From positions 186,001 through 250,000 of the forward strand of contig CALVLN010000002.1 in the NCBI GenBank assembly GCA_944338165.1: a stretch of DNA of 64,000 bases, read 5' to 3'. Within the stretch, counting starts at the first letter, position 1. Each line of letters begins with the position of its first letter. A program made the translations under genes and the position numbers. The notes beneath the pieces were generated by a model, which made no database searches, had not been told where the DNA came from, and was given only the letters and a program-made list of their open reading frames with translations. The DNA comes from an uncultured Clostridia bacterium (lineage in GTDB: Bacteria > Bacillota > Clostridia > Christensenellales > Borkfalkiaceae). Shown here piece after piece: positions 52,828 to 60,730 of the stretch.

Positions 52828-53022
52828 AGTTACCCCCGATCTTTCCTCTATTGTAACGCAAACGCTGCAATTTGGCAAGCATCCGCGGCGGGCAGGTCCG
52901 CGGGAAGGCAGCTCTTTCTTCTTCCGTCTCGCTTCCCCGCTCGCCTTTCCCCCTTTCGCCCCTCGTTCTCGTGCTTCGTTCGTGCTTGGCGGCGATAAAT
53001 TGTCTCTGTTCGGCACTTCCAT
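52828..53022 (-). pseudogene. Remnant of a small phage-type gene fused in frame ahead of the UvrA-like gene
   Basis: With GAGGTG as ribosome binding site, MEVPNRDNLSPPSTNEARER is followed by GAKGGKASGEARRKKK, a pattern I know from small phage and plasmid proteins (NLxPxST...GGKASGEARR). After KEL the similarity ends and the frame runs without a stop into the UvrA-like ATG. The promoter of the UvrA-like gene lies inside this segment. It is probably a truncated phage gene whose sequence now supplies the leader. Confidence 0.5.
52850..52878 (-). promoter_or_regulatory. Promoter of the UvrA-like / nuclease operon
   Basis: TTGCCA, 17 nt and TACAAT on the minus strand; transcription starts about 16 bases before the UvrA-like ATG, with GGGGGTAACT as ribosome binding site. 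Confidence 0.7.
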
Positions 53023-53040
53023 CACCTCTTTTTTGGCATG

Positions 53041-53074
53041 AAAAAAGCGCCTCGGCATGCTCGCCTTGACGCTT
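53041..53074 (-). terminator. Terminator after the zincin / 79-residue protein operon
   Basis: Minus strand AGCGTC...GAGGCGCT with an inner GGC/GCC, followed by six T. Confidence 0.6.
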
Positions 53075-53110
53075 TATGTTTTTGTTAAGTTGCGTTACTA
53101 ATAGTTAAAA

Positions 53111-53350
53111 TTAATAAAACTTATCAACACCTTCAAGCATTGTTACCCACGGAAGATTTTTTACCTGCAAATCAAGCCATTCTTCTTCTGTTTTGCAACC
53201 CCAGAGTTGCAAAGTCATCTCTTTTTCAGTTATGCCTGCACCAGGGAAAATCTCTACATCGCTCAATTGGCTTAAAACTTCTTCAACATCTTCCTCTGAA
53301 TATCCGTGGCTCATGCTCATAGCTATTTCTTTAAATTTTTCCCTTGTCAT
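53111..53350 (-). CDS. 79-residue acidic protein coupled to the zincin-like gene (putative immunity or chaperone)
   Basis: MTREKFKEIAMSMSHGYSEE continues into EDVEEVLSQLSDVEIFPGAG and a C-terminal half with WGCKTEEEWLDLQVKN. Rich in Glu and Asp, no signal, no membrane segment, probably helical. Its ATG overlaps the stop of the preceding gene by four bases (ATGA) and the operon terminator follows. AT-rich like the end of that gene. I do not recognise a family. Small acidic proteins encoded directly after toxin-like genes are commonly immunity proteins; here that is inference from position and charge. Confidence 0.6.
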   Translation of the reverse strand: MTREKFKEIAMSMSHGYSEEDVEEVLSQLSDVEIFPGAGITEKEMTLQLWGCKTEEEWLDLQVKNLPWVTMLEGVDKFY

Positions 53351-54345
53351 CTCTTTGCTCCCCTTTTTATTATCTCTCCGATCTGCTTTGCAATAGGACG
53401 AGGATTGTCGCTATTGCAATATTCTGCCCAACCCTCGGCAATAAACTCTGCAATATTCCCTGCCCCGTATCGAGACAAACCACTCGCAATCTCTTGATAC
53501 GACATAGAACGATATAAGCTGACCATCTCCGCGTTCTTACTTAATCCGAGCGCAAAGTCGATCTGATGCGCGACTTCATGGTCAAACGTTCCTGTAATCG
53601 TTCCGACAGATAGATGTCCGATCTGCTTGTTGTATTCAAGCATTTCTTTTAAACGTTGCGCATTATTGCAAAGTTTTTCATTTGCAATAATCCCTTCATA
53701 TTTTTTAATAACTGCATCTAATTCTGGGACAGAGTGTGCCCCCATTCTTGCCAATGCCACCGCTGTACCAGGCATTCTGTCTATCGCTTGATTTGCTTTC
53801 TTTTTCCCAAACTGCTTATAAAAATTTTCTGATAACCCAGGAAATGCATTTCTTGCGTAGCGCTCAGCAGCCGCCGCATATTCCTCCCGAAAAGCCTTGT
53901 TCACCCGCTGCGCGTTACCGACATACTTCATCCGCTCACGAATCTGCGGGCATATATCCATACCACGTTGGATGGCAGCGTTCATCTCGTTCGCGACCTC
54001 AATGTCTATCCCCTTGTAATCAGCATTTGCAATCCCAAGCGCTTCCCGCGCATAGGTCTCTGCCTCCTGCGTCGTTTTGGCGGGGACAAAACTCTCCTTT
54101 TTCGGCGCTTCATCGTCATATACGCGCTCCGCCGATTCCCGCTTCTTTTCCTCCTCGTCTTTCAGCCCCGCATACACCTGCTCGGGCGTCAGACCCGTCC
54201 CGCGCTTCAGCGCCTCCCACGCCATCCGCGGCGTTGCGTTCGCAGGAAGCTCGATCCCGTATCGCTTACACAGCCCGAACGGAAGGCCCGTGTTCCCGGG
54301 CGCTCGCTCCTCTCGTTCTTCCTCTTCCGTTCTCTCTTCTGCCAT
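53347..54345 (-). CDS. Zincin-like metallopeptidase protein, candidate polymorphic or phage-type toxin
   Basis: 332 residues. The N-terminus is acidic (MAEERTEEEEREERAP), then GLPFGLCKRYGIELPANATPRMAWEAL (about 20-46), a helical motif I associate with phage head-morphogenesis and toxin proteins. The C-terminal domain contains H256-E257-V-A-H260 (TFDHEVAHQIDFAL) and downstream FIAEGWAEYC (E304 or E308 as third ligand): a gluzincin-like active site. No signal peptide. The first roughly 100 codons are GC-rich and the rest AT-rich, as expected for a swapped toxin domain. It has a strong promoter and a coupled small acidic gene. Function as a toxin is inference; a phage structural-protein remnant is the alternative. 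Confidence 0.65.
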   Translation of the reverse strand: MAEERTEEEEREERAPGNTGLPFGLCKRYGIELPANATPRMAWEALKRGTGLTPEQVYAGLKDEEEKKRESAERVYDDEAPKKESFVPAKTTQEAETYAREALGIANADYKGIDIEVANEMNAAIQRGMDICPQIRERMKYVGNAQRVNKAFREEYAAAAERYARNAFPGLSENFYKQFGKKKANQAIDRMPGTAVALARMGAHSVPELDAVIKKYEGIIANEKLCNNAQRLKEMLEYNKQIGHLSVGTITGTFDHEVAHQIDFALGLSKNAEMVSLYRSMSYQEIASGLSRYGAGNIAEFIAEGWAEYCNSDNPRPIAKQIGEIIKRGAKR

Positions 54346-54375
54346 CTGCTTTTCTCCAATCAGAAAAGCGCCTCC

Positions 54376-54404
54376 ATTGTAGCATACTTTTCTCCCGCTG
54401 TCAA
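54376..54404 (-). promoter_or_regulatory. Promoter of the zincin operon
   Basis: TTGACA, 17 nt and TACAAT on the minus strand, about 25 bp before GGAG and the ATG. A strong vegetative promoter. Confidence 0.8.
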
Positions 54405-54523
54405 TGGCTGCGCTTGTGGTTTCGTTTGGGGATGCGGGTCTCCCGCACCCCCGGGGGGAATATGATGAAATGAATGACTTCGTCCCTTCTCGGAGAAACC
54501 CTGCCGCGCAAAAGAAGATGCCC

Positions 54524-54563
54524 CAAAAAGAGAGAGGACGCACGCTCGCGCGCACGCCCTCTC
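54524..54563 (-). terminator. Terminator of the oadB-oadG operon
   Basis: Minus-strand GAGAGGGCGTGCGC with GCGTGCGTCCTCTC, 14 pairs with several G-U, around a GCGA loop, then TCTTTTT. Confidence 0.75.
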
Positions 54564-54587
54564 CCGATCCATGTTTTTGAGTATGTG

Positions 54588-54791
54588 TTATGTTGGCTGT
54601 TCCCCGTCCTCGGGCGGGTCGTTTTCCGCCGCCTCCCGCGTTTCGCGGATCTTGCGGTCGGCAAGGCTGATGAGCAGCGTCACGCAGATGATGAGCGCGA
54701 TGACGATGGCAATGGCGAGCATGCCCTTCCAGAAAATGTTGAGGGCGGAAATGACGTCCTCCGTATTCAAGAGCAACAATGCAGGTAACAT
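54588..54791 (-). CDS. oadG: Sodium-pumping decarboxylase gamma subunit
   Basis: 67 residues: a single hydrophobic helix (about residues 23-44, GMLAIAIVIALIICVTLLISLADR) and a charged, proline-rich C-terminus, the OadG/MmdD pattern. The gamma subunit stabilises the alpha-beta membrane complex. GGGAGGATGCAAAT precedes the ATG. It lies 15 bp downstream of oadB. Similarity is by architecture and position rather than strong motifs, since the family is poorly conserved. Confidence 0.75.
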   Translation of the reverse strand: MLPALLLLNTEDVISALNIFWKGMLAIAIVIALIICVTLLISLADRKIRETREAAENDPPEDGEQPT

Positions 54792-54806
54792 ATTTGCATC
54801 CTCCCT

Positions 54807-55943
54807 TTAGAGTACCAGCCCGATGATCAGGCCGCCGACGATCGCGGAAGCGATCTGCCCCGAGACGTTTGCGCCCACCGCATGCATAAGCAGGTAGTTG
54901 GAAGGATCCTCCTTTCTGCCCAGCTGATGCACGACGCGCGCAGACATGGGGAACGCGGAGATGCCCGCAGCCCCCACCATGGGGTTGATCTTCTTTTTAC
55001 AAAACAGGTTCATCACCTTGGCGCAAAGCACGCCGCCCGCCGTATCAAAGGTAAATGCAAACAGCCCCAGCGCCATGATGAGCAGCGTCTGCAGATTGAG
55101 GAACGCCTCCGCCTGCATCTGGAAGGCGATGGTGATGCCGAGGATGAGCGTGATGAGGTTGGCAAGCGTCGTCTGCGCCGTCTCTGCAAGCGAACCCAGA
55201 ACGCCGCATTCGCGGATGAGGTTGCCGAACATGAGGAAGCCGACGAGCGCCAGGCTTTTGGGGGCGATGAGCCCCGCGATGAGCGTGATGAGGATGGGAA
55301 ACAGGATCTTGACGGGTTTGCTCACCTTGCCGACGTTTGCATCCATGCGGATGCGGCGTTCCTTCTTTGTGGTGAGCACGCGGATGACGAGCGGCTGAAT
55401 GATGGGCACGAGCGCCATATACGAATAGGCGACCACGGTGATGGGCCCCACATAGGAGCTGCCCAGCACGTTGGCGACGAGGATGGCGGTCGGCCCGTCT
55501 GCCGCGCCGATGATGGCGACTGCCGCCGCTTCCAGAAGCGGAAAACCGAACAGCACGGCAAACAGCAGCGTCAGAAAGATGCCGATCTGCGCAAACCCGC
55601 CCAGGACCATGAGTTTGGGATTGCGGATAAGCGGCTCGAAGTCGATCATGGCGCCGATGCCGATAAAGAGCAGGATGGGCAGCGCTTCCGACGTTTCGAT
55701 GGTCGTTTCATACAGCCATTGAATGATACCCGCGGCGCCCGTGTCCGCATCCGTAAGCACGTTGGAAAGCGGGATATTGACGAGGATCGCGCCAAACCCG
55801 ATGGGCAGCAGCAGCGAAGGCTCCATCTTCTTGACGATGGCGAGAAAGATGAGCACGCCGCCGATGATCCACATGACGACGTGCTGCCACGTCACCGCGG
55901 CAAACGCCTCCGTCAGAAAGGAAAATTCCTCCAAAAACCCCAT
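54807..55943 (-). CDS. oadB: Sodium-ion-translocating decarboxylase beta subunit
   Basis: 378-residue membrane protein that couples decarboxylation of a biotin-bound carboxyl group to Na+ export. Ten or so hydrophobic helices; the signature FIGIGAMIDFEPLI and the Na+/carboxyl-site segment AAVAIIGAADGPTAILVAN (with the essential Asp of GAADGP) are clear, as is GNLIRECGVL. Alpha (carboxyltransferase) and biotin-carrier genes are not here, so the substrate (oxaloacetate, methylmalonyl-CoA or glutaconyl-CoA) is unresolved. Preceded by a riboswitch-like leader with its own terminator. Confidence 0.94.
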   Translation of the reverse strand: MGFLEEFSFLTEAFAAVTWQHVVMWIIGGVLIFLAIVKKMEPSLLLPIGFGAILVNIPLSNVLTDADTGAAGIIQWLYETTIETSEALPILLFIGIGAMIDFEPLIRNPKLMVLGGFAQIGIFLTLLFAVLFGFPLLEAAAVAIIGAADGPTAILVANVLGSSYVGPITVVAYSYMALVPIIQPLVIRVLTTKKERRIRMDANVGKVSKPVKILFPILITLIAGLIAPKSLALVGFLMFGNLIRECGVLGSLAETAQTTLANLITLILGITIAFQMQAEAFLNLQTLLIMALGLFAFTFDTAGGVLCAKVMNLFCKKKINPMVGAAGISAFPMSARVVHQLGRKEDPSNYLLMHAVGANVSGQIASAIVGGLIIGLVL

Positions 55944-55960
55944 AGACGTTCCTCCCGTAA

Positions 55961-55995
55961 AAGAAAAAGACCATACCGAAAAAGACGGTATGGTC
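55961..55995 (-). terminator. Riboswitch terminator before oadB
   Basis: Minus strand GACCATACCG / CGGTATGGTC around TCTTTTT, followed by TTTTTC. The 5' arm reuses the GACCATAC that pairs in P1 of the aptamer, so ligand binding should prevent termination. Confidence 0.9.
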
Positions 55996-56083
55996 TCGTC
56001 ATTTCAAATGAAACCGGGGCTTTCTCGGCCCGTGTTAGCGATTTCATTGCGGGACAGCATCCCGCCGACTACTCCCCAAATAC
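55988..56083 (-). promoter_or_regulatory. yybP-ykoY-like riboswitch in the oadB leader
   Basis: Minus strand: GTATTTGGGGAGTAG opens the fold and its GTAT and GG pair with CCATAC at the other end. Inside come a GCGGGA/TCCCGC hairpin, then a long arm AATGAAA...TTTCATT with the internal loop CGCTAACACGG, then GACGAGACC. GGGGAGTAG, a (C)UAACA loop and GAGACC in this order are the landmarks of the yybP-ykoY (Mn2+) class. The L3 loop differs from the usual GUCAACA, and control of a Na+ pump is unusual, so the ligand is open. Confidence 0.65.
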
Positions 56084-56089
56084 AGTTTG

Positions 56090-56118
56090 AGTATAATATA
56101 AAAAATCATGTTCGTCAA
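56090..56118 (-). promoter_or_regulatory. Promoter of oadB-oadG
   Basis: TTGACG, 17 nt and TATACT on the minus strand, about seven bases before the aptamer. Confidence 0.8.
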
Positions 56119-56156
56119 GCGGTTGCGGAAGGATTTTTCCGATTTTTCCCGTTTTT

Positions 56157-57281
56157 TTAAATTTTTTCCACGGTGATGCCGTCATCCACCGTGCAGTCGT
56201 AAAACGCCGCGCGGTACCCCGTCGCCTTTTCATATGCGGCGGAAACGTATGCCTTGAAGTCCTCAACGCCATCCCGAAGGACGAGCGATACGGTGCAGCC
56301 GCCGAATCCCGCCCCCGTCATGCGCGATCCCGCACAGGCGGGATGCCGCTGCGCCGCCGACGCCAGCGCGTCCAATTCGCGCCCCGTCACCTCGTAAAGA
56401 TCACGCAAGGAAGCGTGTGAGGCACTGAGCAGCGCGCCGAAGGCGGGCATATCGCCCCGTTTCATGGCGTCTGCGGCCGCCTCGACCCGCGCGCATTCTT
56501 CCACCACGTGGCGTGCGCGGTCGCGGACCTTTCCGTCAAGGACGCCGCAGATACGCTCGAACTGCGCGGGGGAAAGATCGGCAAGACAGGAGATCTCCGC
56601 TTTTTTCCGCAGCTCCGCGAGCGCCGATTCCGTCTCCGCGCGGCGCTCGTTATATTTGCTTTCGGCGAGATTGTGCGGCTTGTTACAGTTTGCAATGACG
56701 AGCGCATAGTCCCCGAACGCGATGGGCACGTATTCGCAGGCGAGCGTCTTGCAGTCGAGCAGCATGGCATGGTTCTTCCTGCCGCAGGCGGAAGCGTACT
56801 GGTCCATGATCCCGCAGTTGACGCCTGTGAACTCCCGCTCCGCCTTTTGGGAAAGAAGCGCGATCTCCACGGGGTCGATCCGCTCCCCCGCCGCGGCCGC
56901 GAGCGCCGCCATGGTAGACACCTCGATCGCCGCCGAGGAAGAAAGCCCGCTGCCGAACGGAACCGTGCAATCTTCGTACAGATCGCAGCCGACGAGCTTA
57001 TGCCCCGCCTGCTGCCAGATGAGCGCGCTGCCTGCCGGATAGCTGACGTATTTTTCGCCGCGGTAGCGCATGAGATCGCCGCAGTCGAGCGAGGCGGTAA
57101 GCGGAAGATCGGAAAAGGCAAGGTTGATGCGATCGGTCCCGTTTGCGCGCACGAAAACCGTATTGCGCAGGGAAAGCGCGGCCGGCATGACCTTGCCGCC
57201 GCAATAGTCGACGTGCTCGCCGATCAGATTGACGCGGCCCGCCGCCGATACCTTCCAATCGTAATCGCGAAGTTCAAACAT
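56157..57281 (-). CDS. galK: Galactokinase
   Basis: Phosphorylates galactose at C1 with ATP (Leloir pathway). 374 residues of the GHMP superfamily: AAGRVNLIGEHVDYCGG (galactose-binding motif), VPFGSGLSSSAAIEV (P-loop-like motif 2), and TGAGFGGCTVSLV (motif 3) are all intact; D of GIMDQYAS is the catalytic base. The gene overlaps galT by eight bases. It starts at MFELRDYDWK; upstream in-frame codons lie inside galT. No hairpin terminator is visible after the stop. Confidence 0.96.
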   Translation of the reverse strand: MFELRDYDWKVSAAGRVNLIGEHVDYCGGKVMPAALSLRNTVFVRANGTDRINLAFSDLPLTASLDCGDLMRYRGEKYVSYPAGSALIWQQAGHKLVGCDLYEDCTVPFGSGLSSSAAIEVSTMAALAAAAGERIDPVEIALLSQKAEREFTGVNCGIMDQYASACGRKNHAMLLDCKTLACEYVPIAFGDYALVIANCNKPHNLAESKYNERRAETESALAELRKKAEISCLADLSPAQFERICGVLDGKVRDRARHVVEECARVEAAADAMKRGDMPAFGALLSASHASLRDLYEVTGRELDALASAAQRHPACAGSRMTGAGFGGCTVSLVLRDGVEDFKAYVSAAYEKATGYRAAFYDCTVDDGITVEKI

Positions 57282-58737
57282 GAGAAAACCCCCGTTCCGT
57301 GAGAAATTCCGCCGTCTCCTCCGCCTCCTTGAATACCGCGGTATTGCCGAGGATCCGGAAACAGACGGACGCAAGCTCCCGCCGCACCGCCTCCTCCGCG
57401 GAGGATGCCGTGAACGACGGCGCCATGGCGCGCAGTTCGCGCCAGATCATGGAAAACTCATTCAATGAATTTGGAAGCGGCATGTCTGCGACGAGCGCCT
57501 CCTTGATCTGCTGCAGCTGCGCCTGCAAGCGCCCGGGCAGGATAAACAGCCCCTGCGCCTCGATGAGCCCGATAGATTCCTTTTTGATGACATGGTACTC
57601 GGGATGTGCGTGAAAAACGCCGTCCGGGAACGCTTCCGACGTGACGTTGCTGCGCAAGATCAGATCCACCACATACCCCTGCGGCGTGCGCCGCGCCGTG
57701 GGGCTGACCGCACTGTGCACGCCCTTTTCGTCCTCCGGGATGATGCCGCGCGCCTCATCGCGATAGGCGCACCACGAAGCACGGATATGTTCGCAAAGTT
57801 CGGCGACCTCATCCATGTCCGACCCTTCCACGCGCACGACGGTGCCGGGCCAGCGGACGACGCCCGCGCTGCAGCCGGGAAAAGACGCATGGCGGAGCGG
57901 GATGCAAACGGGGGCGCGATGCAGCGGAAGCTGCTCTCCCCCGCCCTGGAAGTGATCGTGTGCGAGCACGCTTCCCCCGATGCGTTCCAGCGGCGCGTTG
58001 CAGCCGATGAAGTACTGCGGAAAGCAGTCGGCAAACTCCATAAGTTTGTAAAACGTCCCCTTATCCACGTGCATGGGTACGTGCTTTTCATTGACCGCGA
58101 TGCCGTGCTGCTCAAAATAGCCGTACGGAGAAAACTGCCAGAACCAATCCTCTCCGCCGAGGACAAGGGACACCGTGCGCAGCGTGCGCTTATCCCGCCC
58201 GGAATACCCCTCGTTTTCGCGGCAGATGGTGCACTTGGGATAACCGCTTTTCGTGCTGTTGCCGCTCTGCGCCTTTTTGGGGTCGCGGAATTCGGGTTTT
58301 GCGAGATTGATGGTGACGATAAGCCCGTTTTCCGCTTCGAAGCGCGGGTTTTTATCGAGAACTTCCTTTTTGACGTAATCGGAATCGATGCTGTAACGGT
58401 ACAGCCATTCCATCGCCTTCTGCGGAGAGTACGCGCGCCGGCGCGCAAACTCTTCCTCCACGCGCGCAGGGGAAAATTCCAGCGCGCCCATAACCTGATC
58501 GCAGACATGCCCCGCCTGTTCCTCGGAAAACAGGCCGGCGTTCCTGCCCTCGCGCCGCAGGGAAGAAAGCAGCTCGCCCACGCTCTCCCCCGCATAGGGC
58601 TGCCCTTCCGTATAGGCGTCCAGCCCGAGGAGATCGAGCAGCGTATTGCGCGCATATACCGCGTCGCGCGGAGAAAGCCCCAACCGCTCCTCCGCATAGC
58701 CGATAAGTTTTCCGATCACCGTACAGATGCCTTCCAT
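57274..58737 (-). CDS. galT: UTP/UDP-glucose:hexose-1-phosphate uridylyltransferase (GalT type 2)
   Basis: Exchanges galactose-1-P for glucose-1-P on UDP. 487 residues, the longer Bacillota type 2 enzyme. IGGSVLAHDHFQGGGE carries the HxH-type nucleophilic His region (type 2 pattern AHDHFQGG), with FPGCSAGVVRWPGTVVR further on and VFHAHPEYHVIKKESIGLIE in the C-terminal half. GGGAGAGTTGC precedes the ATG. galE is not in the operon. Confidence 0.95.
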   Translation of the reverse strand: MEGICTVIGKLIGYAEERLGLSPRDAVYARNTLLDLLGLDAYTEGQPYAGESVGELLSSLRREGRNAGLFSEEQAGHVCDQVMGALEFSPARVEEEFARRRAYSPQKAMEWLYRYSIDSDYVKKEVLDKNPRFEAENGLIVTINLAKPEFRDPKKAQSGNSTKSGYPKCTICRENEGYSGRDKRTLRTVSLVLGGEDWFWQFSPYGYFEQHGIAVNEKHVPMHVDKGTFYKLMEFADCFPQYFIGCNAPLERIGGSVLAHDHFQGGGEQLPLHRAPVCIPLRHASFPGCSAGVVRWPGTVVRVEGSDMDEVAELCEHIRASWCAYRDEARGIIPEDEKGVHSAVSPTARRTPQGYVVDLILRSNVTSEAFPDGVFHAHPEYHVIKKESIGLIEAQGLFILPGRLQAQLQQIKEALVADMPLPNSLNEFSMIWRELRAMAPSFTASSAEEAVRRELASVCFRILGNTAVFKEAEETAEFLTERGFSHV

Positions 58738-58776
58738 GCAACTCTCCCTGCCGCCTGCAGCTTGATTTTCGCCAAT

Positions 58777-58805
58777 ATTATACGTCGGAATGCGAAAAAA
58801 AGCAA
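58777..58805 (-). promoter_or_regulatory. Promoter of galT-galK
   Basis: TTGCTT, 17 nt and TATAAT on the minus strand. The two divergent promoters (this and the AraC gene's) are about 45 bp apart, leaving room for a shared regulator site. Confidence 0.65.
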
Positions 58806-58848
58806 GTCTTATGTTGTCTGATTTTGGACATTTATTGATATCATTTGC

Positions 58849-58877
58849 TTGACCTTCGCCGCCGTTTGCCGTATAAT
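58849..58877 (+). promoter_or_regulatory. Promoter of the AraC-family gene
   Basis: TTGACC, 17 nt and TATAAT, about 20 bp before the start codon. Confidence 0.8.
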
Positions 58878-58897
58878 ACAGGCAGGAGGGAACGGCT

Positions 58898-59773
58898 ATG
58901 ATCGCAAAACGGGAGGTCTGGAATTACGCCGACCGCGTCGGTATCTGGACGGGAAAGTACAAAAATTCACACAATCTGCTGCATTGGCACTACGACTGCG
59001 AGCTCATGTACGTAGAGCGGGGCTGTGTGGAAGTTTTTTGCGAACGCAAAAAGCACACCTTGACGCGCGGAACGTCGTTTTTCATCGACAGCGGGCAGGT
59101 GCATCACATGCAGGCGCTGGAAAAAGACAGCGTGGTGCTCGTCGTCGTCTTTGACTTCCGCCTCCTGCAGCCATTTTTTTCCGATATCCAGCTTTGCGAA
59201 CCCCGCCTGACGGGCGCGTACGACGTGCCTGTGCTCTATCGTGCGCTGCGCTCCGTTCTCACGGAGAAACGGCCCTTTTACGGCGCGGAGGCGCATTGTC
59301 TCCTTACGCGCTTCCTCGTCGACGTCTTCCGCGGCGAAGCGCTCACCAGACGCGTGCGGACGGATAAGGCCGCCGACGCGCTCAAGCGGCTTTTGGAAGA
59401 CGTAAACGAACATTACAGCGATTACGCCTTTGAGGACGCCGTTCGCTTTATGAGCATGAGCGACGCCTATTTTTCCCGCTATTTCCGCGCCGCAACGGGC
59501 ATCACCTTTTCGCAATACCTCAACTTCGTCCGCACGGACGCCGCCGTCCGCATGCTGCATTCGGGAGAAGACCTCCCCGTCACGGAGATCGCGCGCAGGT
59601 GCGGATTTACCACCATCCGCAACTTCAACCGCATCTTCAAGGAGATCACGGGATACGCGCCGTCCGGCCTGCCGCGGGATTATTCGCTTGAGGACAAACT
59701 TTCCTTTTCCAGCGACAAAGCGTTCTCCCCCACCCTCTTCGACTGTGAGCTGCTGGAATCGGCGGCAGCCTGA
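58898..59773 (+). CDS. AraC-family transcriptional regulator
   Basis: 291 residues. The N-terminal cupin-like sensor (HWHYDCELMYVERG...FIDSGQVHHMQAL) probably binds a sugar; the C-terminal AraC DNA-binding domain (about residues 163-265) has two helix-turn-helix motifs, the second in LPVTEIARRCGFTTIRNFNRIFKEITG(YAPS). It is divergent from galT-galK, so it is the likely regulator of galactose use; that is inference. The start is supported by GGCAGGAGGGAACGGCT. A short palindrome overlaps its stop codon. Confidence 0.9.
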   Translation: MIAKREVWNYADRVGIWTGKYKNSHNLLHWHYDCELMYVERGCVEVFCERKKHTLTRGTSFFIDSGQVHHMQALEKDSVVLVVVFDFRLLQPFFSDIQLCEPRLTGAYDVPVLYRALRSVLTEKRPFYGAEAHCLLTRFLVDVFRGEALTRRVRTDKAADALKRLLEDVNEHYSDYAFEDAVRFMSMSDAYFSRYFRAATGITFSQYLNFVRTDAAVRMLHSGEDLPVTEIARRCGFTTIRNFNRIFKEITGYAPSGLPRDYSLEDKLSFSSDKAFSPTLFDCELLESAAA

Positions 59774-59784
59774 CATATGTCAGT
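59771..59784. promoter_or_regulatory. 14-bp perfect palindrome at the end of the AraC-family gene
   Basis: CTGACATATGTCAG is a perfect inverted repeat spanning the araC-type stop codon, in an AT-rich stretch of about 110 bp that leads to tcdA. Could be a repressor operator for tcdA or a chance palindrome. Confidence 0.35.
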
Positions 59785-59880
59785 CTGTTCATATTTGTTT
59801 ATTTCTATCTAAAATCGACATATACATGTTTATTTCTGCATATATCCGTGCATTTTTAAACACATAAAGAGGCAAAAATC

Positions 59881-60591
59881 ATGAAAGAGCGCTACGACGA
59901 ACGGACAAGGCTGTTATTGGGAGACGAGGCTGCAGAGCGGCTGAACCGCGCCCGCGTGATCGTATTCGGCGCGGGCGGTGTGGGCGGATACGCGATCGAA
60001 GCGCTCGCCCGCGCGGGGATCGGCACGATCGGCATCGTCGACCCCGATAGCATCGCCCCGTCCAACCTCAACCGCCAGATCCTGGCGACGACCGAAAGCA
60101 TCGGACAAAACAAGGCGGAAGCCGCCGCGGCGCGCATCCGCCTCATCGCGCCTGCCTGCCGCACGCGCGTCTATCCCCTGTTCTACCTCCCGGAAACGGC
60201 GGATGCAGTCGACCTTAGGGAATACGATCACATCGTCGACGCCATCGATACCGTGGCGGGCAAAATAGAGCTCGCCGTGCGCGCGTCCGCGCTCGGCATC
60301 CCGCTGATCAGCTGTATGGGAACGGGCAACAAGCTGGACGCCTCCCGCTTTGAAGTCCGGGACATCTCCGAAACTTCCGTCTGCCCGCTCGCGCGCGTCA
60401 TGCGGCGGGAGCTGAAAAAGCGCGGCATCCACGCCCTGAAGGTCGTCTTTTCCCGCGAGGAGCCGCTCGTGCCCGCAAAGGCGCCTGCACAAACGACGGA
60501 AAAGCGCACGCCCGGCAGCGTTTCCTTTGTGCCCGGCGCGGCGGGGCTTATCGCCGCAGGCGAAGTCGTCCGCTCCCTCATCGGCCGTTGA
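59881..60591 (+). CDS. tcdA: tRNA threonylcarbamoyladenosine dehydratase
   Basis: E1-like (ThiF/MoeB/HesA) ATP-dependent enzyme that cyclises t6A37 to ct6A in ANN-decoding tRNAs. 236 residues. The nucleotide motif VIVFGAGGVGGYAIEALARAGIG (about 26-48) and DPDSIAPSNLNRQILA (adenylation site) are followed by VDAIDTVAGK and SCMGTGNKLD (TcdA-type). MoeB or ThiF would carry four zinc cysteines; these are absent. GAGG precedes the ATG at moderate spacing. A palindrome and A+T-rich leader lie upstream. Confidence 0.93.
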   Translation: MKERYDERTRLLLGDEAAERLNRARVIVFGAGGVGGYAIEALARAGIGTIGIVDPDSIAPSNLNRQILATTESIGQNKAEAAAARIRLIAPACRTRVYPLFYLPETADAVDLREYDHIVDAIDTVAGKIELAVRASALGIPLISCMGTGNKLDASRFEVRDISETSVCPLARVMRRELKKRGIHALKVVFSREEPLVPAKAPAQTTEKRTPGSVSFVPGAAGLIAAGEVVRSLIGR

Positions 60592-60727
60592 ATATTCGTT
60601 TTGCGCATATTTCGCCGCGCACAGATGCGGCCGCGCGCACGCGATGTGCATCTTGCCCGTATCCGCGCCGCATGCGCGCGGAAGAATATGCCTTCCGGTA
60701 CATATGCCGCCCCTCGCACGGACGATC
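60592..60727. other. Short intergenic region after tcdA
   Basis: No gene or clear structure is seen apart from the terminator at its right end. Confidence 0.6.
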
Positions 60728-60730
60728 AAA

